64,000 nucleotides of DNA from Nostoc sp. CHAB 5836 (GTDB lineage Bacteria > Cyanobacteriota > Cyanobacteriia > Cyanobacteriales > Nostocaceae), in NCBI RefSeq assembly GCF_020829445.1, contig NZ_JAIVFV010000006.1:1-64000 (forward strand). The letters run 5' to 3'. The notes under the pieces are model-generated. The model saw only the letters and a program-made list of their open reading frames with translations, had not been told where the DNA came from and did no database searches. Each line of letters opens with the position of its first letter. The first letter of the stretch is position 1. Of the stretch, positions 61,494 to 64,000 are shown piece after piece. A program made the translations under genes and the position numbers.

Positions 61494-62198
61494 TTAACGA
61501 ATTCCCAATAGATAGCTAATAGCTTTAATGACACTCAAATAAAAATTACCTTCTCTTTCGCGGAATAGTTCAAACGTAGAACCAGGCGTGCCAAAAAACG
61601 GTCTGAGAGTCCATCCTAACTGACTGCCTACGAAAGCGTAAAGAAATAGCCAAAATTGTAAAATCTTCTGGCGTGTCTTACTACCTTCATCATCTTGTTC
61701 TAAAACTAAACTCGTGGCTTGATATAAAGACGAAACACCAATAAATCCAGTCAATGCAAATATGAATACATTTAACAGAATTAGAAATTGGTAATTATTG
61801 GTGGTAATCAAGAAAAACAGTGTGATTGGTGCAAAGCTAAATAAAAGTACACTAGTCACTGAAACCGCAGTTAATACTAATGCTAAATGCTGTCCAAAAG
61901 TTCGCTTGGAACCAAAAATAATGTTAGCAAAATACAACGTAGGAATACAAATTATGAGTGTGATTAAATAAAGGGCTGGGAGTTTAATGGCGGAAGATAA
62001 AGCTTGCATCCAACTATGATATGCACCAATGATTCCGCCATAAGCAGCAATAAATAAAGAACTGCAAACCAGCAAAGAAATGATTTTATTTGGTAATCTC
62101 GTACCTTGGCGAACTTCCTCTAGAAATCCTTGGCGATCGCGCAAAAATCCAATCAGCACTGCAAAGTATTTGATTCCTAAAGATTTGCGTTCAATCAT
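61494..62198 (-). CDS. multi-pass membrane protein (Yip1-like), intact paralogue
   Basis: 234 residues with about six hydrophobic segments (for example LLVCSSLFIAAYGGIIGAYH, LYLITLIICIPTLYFANII, VLLFSFAPITLFFLIT). A basic N-terminus, RDRQGFLEEVRQGTRL, precedes the first helix. The topology suggests the Yip1/DUF1282 superfamily, but I am not sure. The function is unknown. It lies upstream of its broken copy and immediately downstream of cruP, all on the minus strand. Confidence 0.8.
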   Translation of the reverse strand: MIERKSLGIKYFAVLIGFLRDRQGFLEEVRQGTRLPNKIISLLVCSSLFIAAYGGIIGAYHSWMQALSSAIKLPALYLITLIICIPTLYFANIIFGSKRTFGQHLALVLTAVSVTSVLLFSFAPITLFFLITTNNYQFLILLNVFIFALTGFIGVSSLYQATSLVLEQDDEGSKTRQKILQFWLFLYAFVGSQLGWTLRPFFGTPGSTFELFREREGNFYLSVIKAISYLLGIR

Positions 62199-62221
62199 AT
62201 TATCCTCACACAGCTAAAATT

Positions 62222-63769
62222 CTAAGTTTCATCTGAGTAATCACCGCCAGAACCATACTTCCAGGCATCAATCAAACGATGCCAATAATATTGTTGTTCA
62301 TTTGGTTGATTCTTAATCCATGTTTCTAACATTGGACTTAACCAAAACAAGGCAGTATATACACCTAAATTACTGTAATGCACCATCCAATCTAGCAAAC
62401 TTCCCAAACCTACTTGCGGAATTATCTTGGCAACTAATAGCGGATGAGACAAAGCAGTTTTTAACAATGTTTGCGTTAGTCCCGAAAACTGCACTATATC
62501 CTGTAAAAATGGTTTTAGCACTGGTGTACCCAACTGCTGCATTTCCTGAAATACTGCCGAGAGTAGTTGGTTAATTTGGTCTGGGGCAATTTTCTGATTT
62601 ACACCAACACTCATCGCCCTTTGAAACAACCAGGTAACAGTTAAACTCGGCTGATAGGGTTGTAGCAGTGCTAAGGATTTTGCAGATAATTGTTCTGTTT
62701 CTAGCGCTTCGTAAATGCCATAAGTTAAATGCTTCAGGTGACGCACCATAGCCCCAAAACCACCAAAACTCAAGGGAGATTGATTACCACTGCTATCTCC
62801 TGCTGGTAGAATGCGATTCCAAGGGGTTTTTAACGGACTTTGACGATAGGTAGGAAAGAAACCAAATAGCGATCGCTGAAATTTCAGCTTGCTCAATTCC
62901 ACTCCCTGATATTCTGGTAACAGACGCAGATATTCTTCAAACATCGCTTCTAAACTCAAACGTTGAGGATGTGCATCCATGTAGGTAAACAAGTAGGTGG
63001 TTCTGCCATCCCTAGCTGGAAAAGCTTCCCAAAAGTATTGACATTGATTTTGCAAAGATGTGAATGATAATATTAAATCGCCTGAGTTATTTTCGGGAAA
63101 ACCTTGGGCGCAACTTCCGACAACTAAGCAGAGGGCGTCTGGTTTTTTGCCTTGGCGTGCTTGTCGGGTGATGGGTGAAAAATGTCCCATCGCGTCGATT
63201 AATAACCGAGTTTTGAATTGGTTATTTACCATCACCCCATCTGGATGAACCACGGCTTCGGTAAAGGGTGTATTTTCTAACAACTTTCCCCCAACGGCGA
63301 GAAATCGAGTTTTCAAAGTAGCCAGTAGATAAACTGGATCTACACCGATATTCAAGACATCCTCTACCCAAACTTCTGTACCGCCATCAAAAGTAACTCG
63401 CGCTGGGTTATATTGAGTGGCGATCGCACTTGCTAATTCTTCCTCTGTTAGCAAATTCAATTCCACAAACACATCTAATTCTTTGCGAGAAATATTCCAC
63501 TCTTGTTCCCTCCCCCGTAAAATACCCCGTTCCATCAACGCCACCCGCAGTCCCTTCACCGCCAAGGCGCAACCAATTAAAATGCCCAAAGTGCCACCGC
63601 AGATAAGCAAATCGAAGTCTACAGCGCCTAAAGGCTGTAGACTTTCTTTAACTAACGTTGGGATAGGTGCGGAGTTTTCGCGCACAGATGTTAAAGTGCG
63701 ATCGCTTTGGCGCAATCTTTGTAAAACATCGCCGGGTAATTGGGAAAGAATTTCTTCAGTTAAAGACAT
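62222..63769 (-). CDS. cruP: CruP, lycopene cyclase-paralogue flavoprotein
   Basis: 515 residues. An FAD-binding Rossmann start, DFDLLICGGTLGILIG, is followed by the second FAD region LPAGDSSGNQSPLSFGGFGA. It belongs to the CruA/CruP family; the length (CruA is about 650) and this sequence type point to CruP. CruP resembles lycopene cyclases but has weak or no cyclase activity; in plants it is tied to limiting oxidative stress. It has a hydrophobic C-terminal part (LGVYTALFWLSPML). The first gene of the minus-strand membrane-protein pair downstream. Confidence 0.88.
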   Translation of the reverse strand: MSLTEEILSQLPGDVLQRLRQSDRTLTSVRENSAPIPTLVKESLQPLGAVDFDLLICGGTLGILIGCALAVKGLRVALMERGILRGREQEWNISRKELDVFVELNLLTEEELASAIATQYNPARVTFDGGTEVWVEDVLNIGVDPVYLLATLKTRFLAVGGKLLENTPFTEAVVHPDGVMVNNQFKTRLLIDAMGHFSPITRQARQGKKPDALCLVVGSCAQGFPENNSGDLILSFTSLQNQCQYFWEAFPARDGRTTYLFTYMDAHPQRLSLEAMFEEYLRLLPEYQGVELSKLKFQRSLFGFFPTYRQSPLKTPWNRILPAGDSSGNQSPLSFGGFGAMVRHLKHLTYGIYEALETEQLSAKSLALLQPYQPSLTVTWLFQRAMSVGVNQKIAPDQINQLLSAVFQEMQQLGTPVLKPFLQDIVQFSGLTQTLLKTALSHPLLVAKIIPQVGLGSLLDWMVHYSNLGVYTALFWLSPMLETWIKNQPNEQQYYWHRLIDAWKYGSGGDYSDET

Positions 63770-64000
63770 TTTGGGGAAATTTAACTCTACATTACTCTAC
63801 ATTCCCAAAGTTACCTGAGAATGAAGAAAGTAGATACGATATTATTTATTGCGAATGGGCGAAAAAGCGAATTGCGAATTGGATTTATGGAGAGCTACGA
63901 GCGTGTTTAAAATTCAACCCTCAATTCGCCACGATTTTATGCAAAGCTGTACTTAGAAGGTTTGTTCTTGGTACTACCAGATATACCTGAGATTTATCCA
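63770..64000. other. window end, no feature recognised
   Basis: Short tandem cgaattgcgaattgg only. No ORF of note reaches the edge. Confidence 0.5.

Overview
This window looks like chromosomal DNA of a heterocyst-forming, Nostoc-like cyanobacterium. The octamer GCGATCGC (HIP1) recurs throughout. The gene content is cyanobacterial: sqdB/sqdX sulfolipid genes, an NTRC thioredoxin reductase-thioredoxin fusion, a ClpR/ClpP pair, a CmpABCD-type bicarbonate transporter and CruP. The spaces between genes are packed with the 7- to 9-bp tandem repeats, small palindromic elements and IS200/IS605 debris usual in Nostoc. I saw no rRNA, tRNA, CRISPR array or prophage.

Layout. 0-6.3 kb: a lipoprotein, sqdB-sqdX, and a GAF-GAF-PAS adenylate cyclase with a C-terminal TPR. 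6.4-7.8 kb: a small conserved ORF, then about 1 kb of dispersed elements. 7.8-16.8 kb: an envelope block on the + strand (purC, omp85, lpxC, fabZ, lpxA, lpxB) ending in a DNA cytosine methyltransferase that overlaps lpxB. 17-20.2 kb: NTRC and a divergent pair of PD-(D/E)XK-type genes (Rpn and Uma2). 20.3-30.4 kb: a glycan/pilus region with a type IV pilin, a TPR-GT41 OGT-like transferase, and a minus-strand cluster of two very large multi-domain glycosyltransferases, a methyltransferase and a broken PhyH gene. 31.4-36 kb: a DUF4327-like gene, a tnpB remnant, and a Ser/Thr kinase (FHA plus zinc ribbon) next to a PP2C phosphatase (zinc ribbons). 36-37.3 kb: IS debris. 37.3-44.2 kb: an aminotransferase, a J-domain protein, clpR-clpP and two tandem VWA paralogues.

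44.2-64 kb: a candidate small RNA gene, argJ, an IS605-type end without a transposase, cmpABCD, a YbjN-like protein, a lipoate ligase-like protein, a divergent DUF62 protein, a DUF4334 protein, ilvN, another IS605-like end, a BON protein, a CHAD protein, a NIL-ferredoxin, two paralogous membrane proteins (one broken by an in-frame TGA) and cruP.

The observations most worth following are: (1) a homologous C-terminal domain of about 130 residues on two otherwise different giant glycosyltransferases beside a pilin/OGT pair; (2) a likely independent structured RNA gene before argJ with its own promoter, operator-like palindrome and terminator; (3) a miniature element family with five copies in this window whose core holds a variable 7-bp tandem repeat; (4) 7- and 9-bp repeats that have entered genes, in frame inside the PP2C phosphatase and supplying the stop codons of clpP and lpxC; (5) a kinase/phosphatase/VWA neighbourhood that resembles a dispersed TerY-P-type module.
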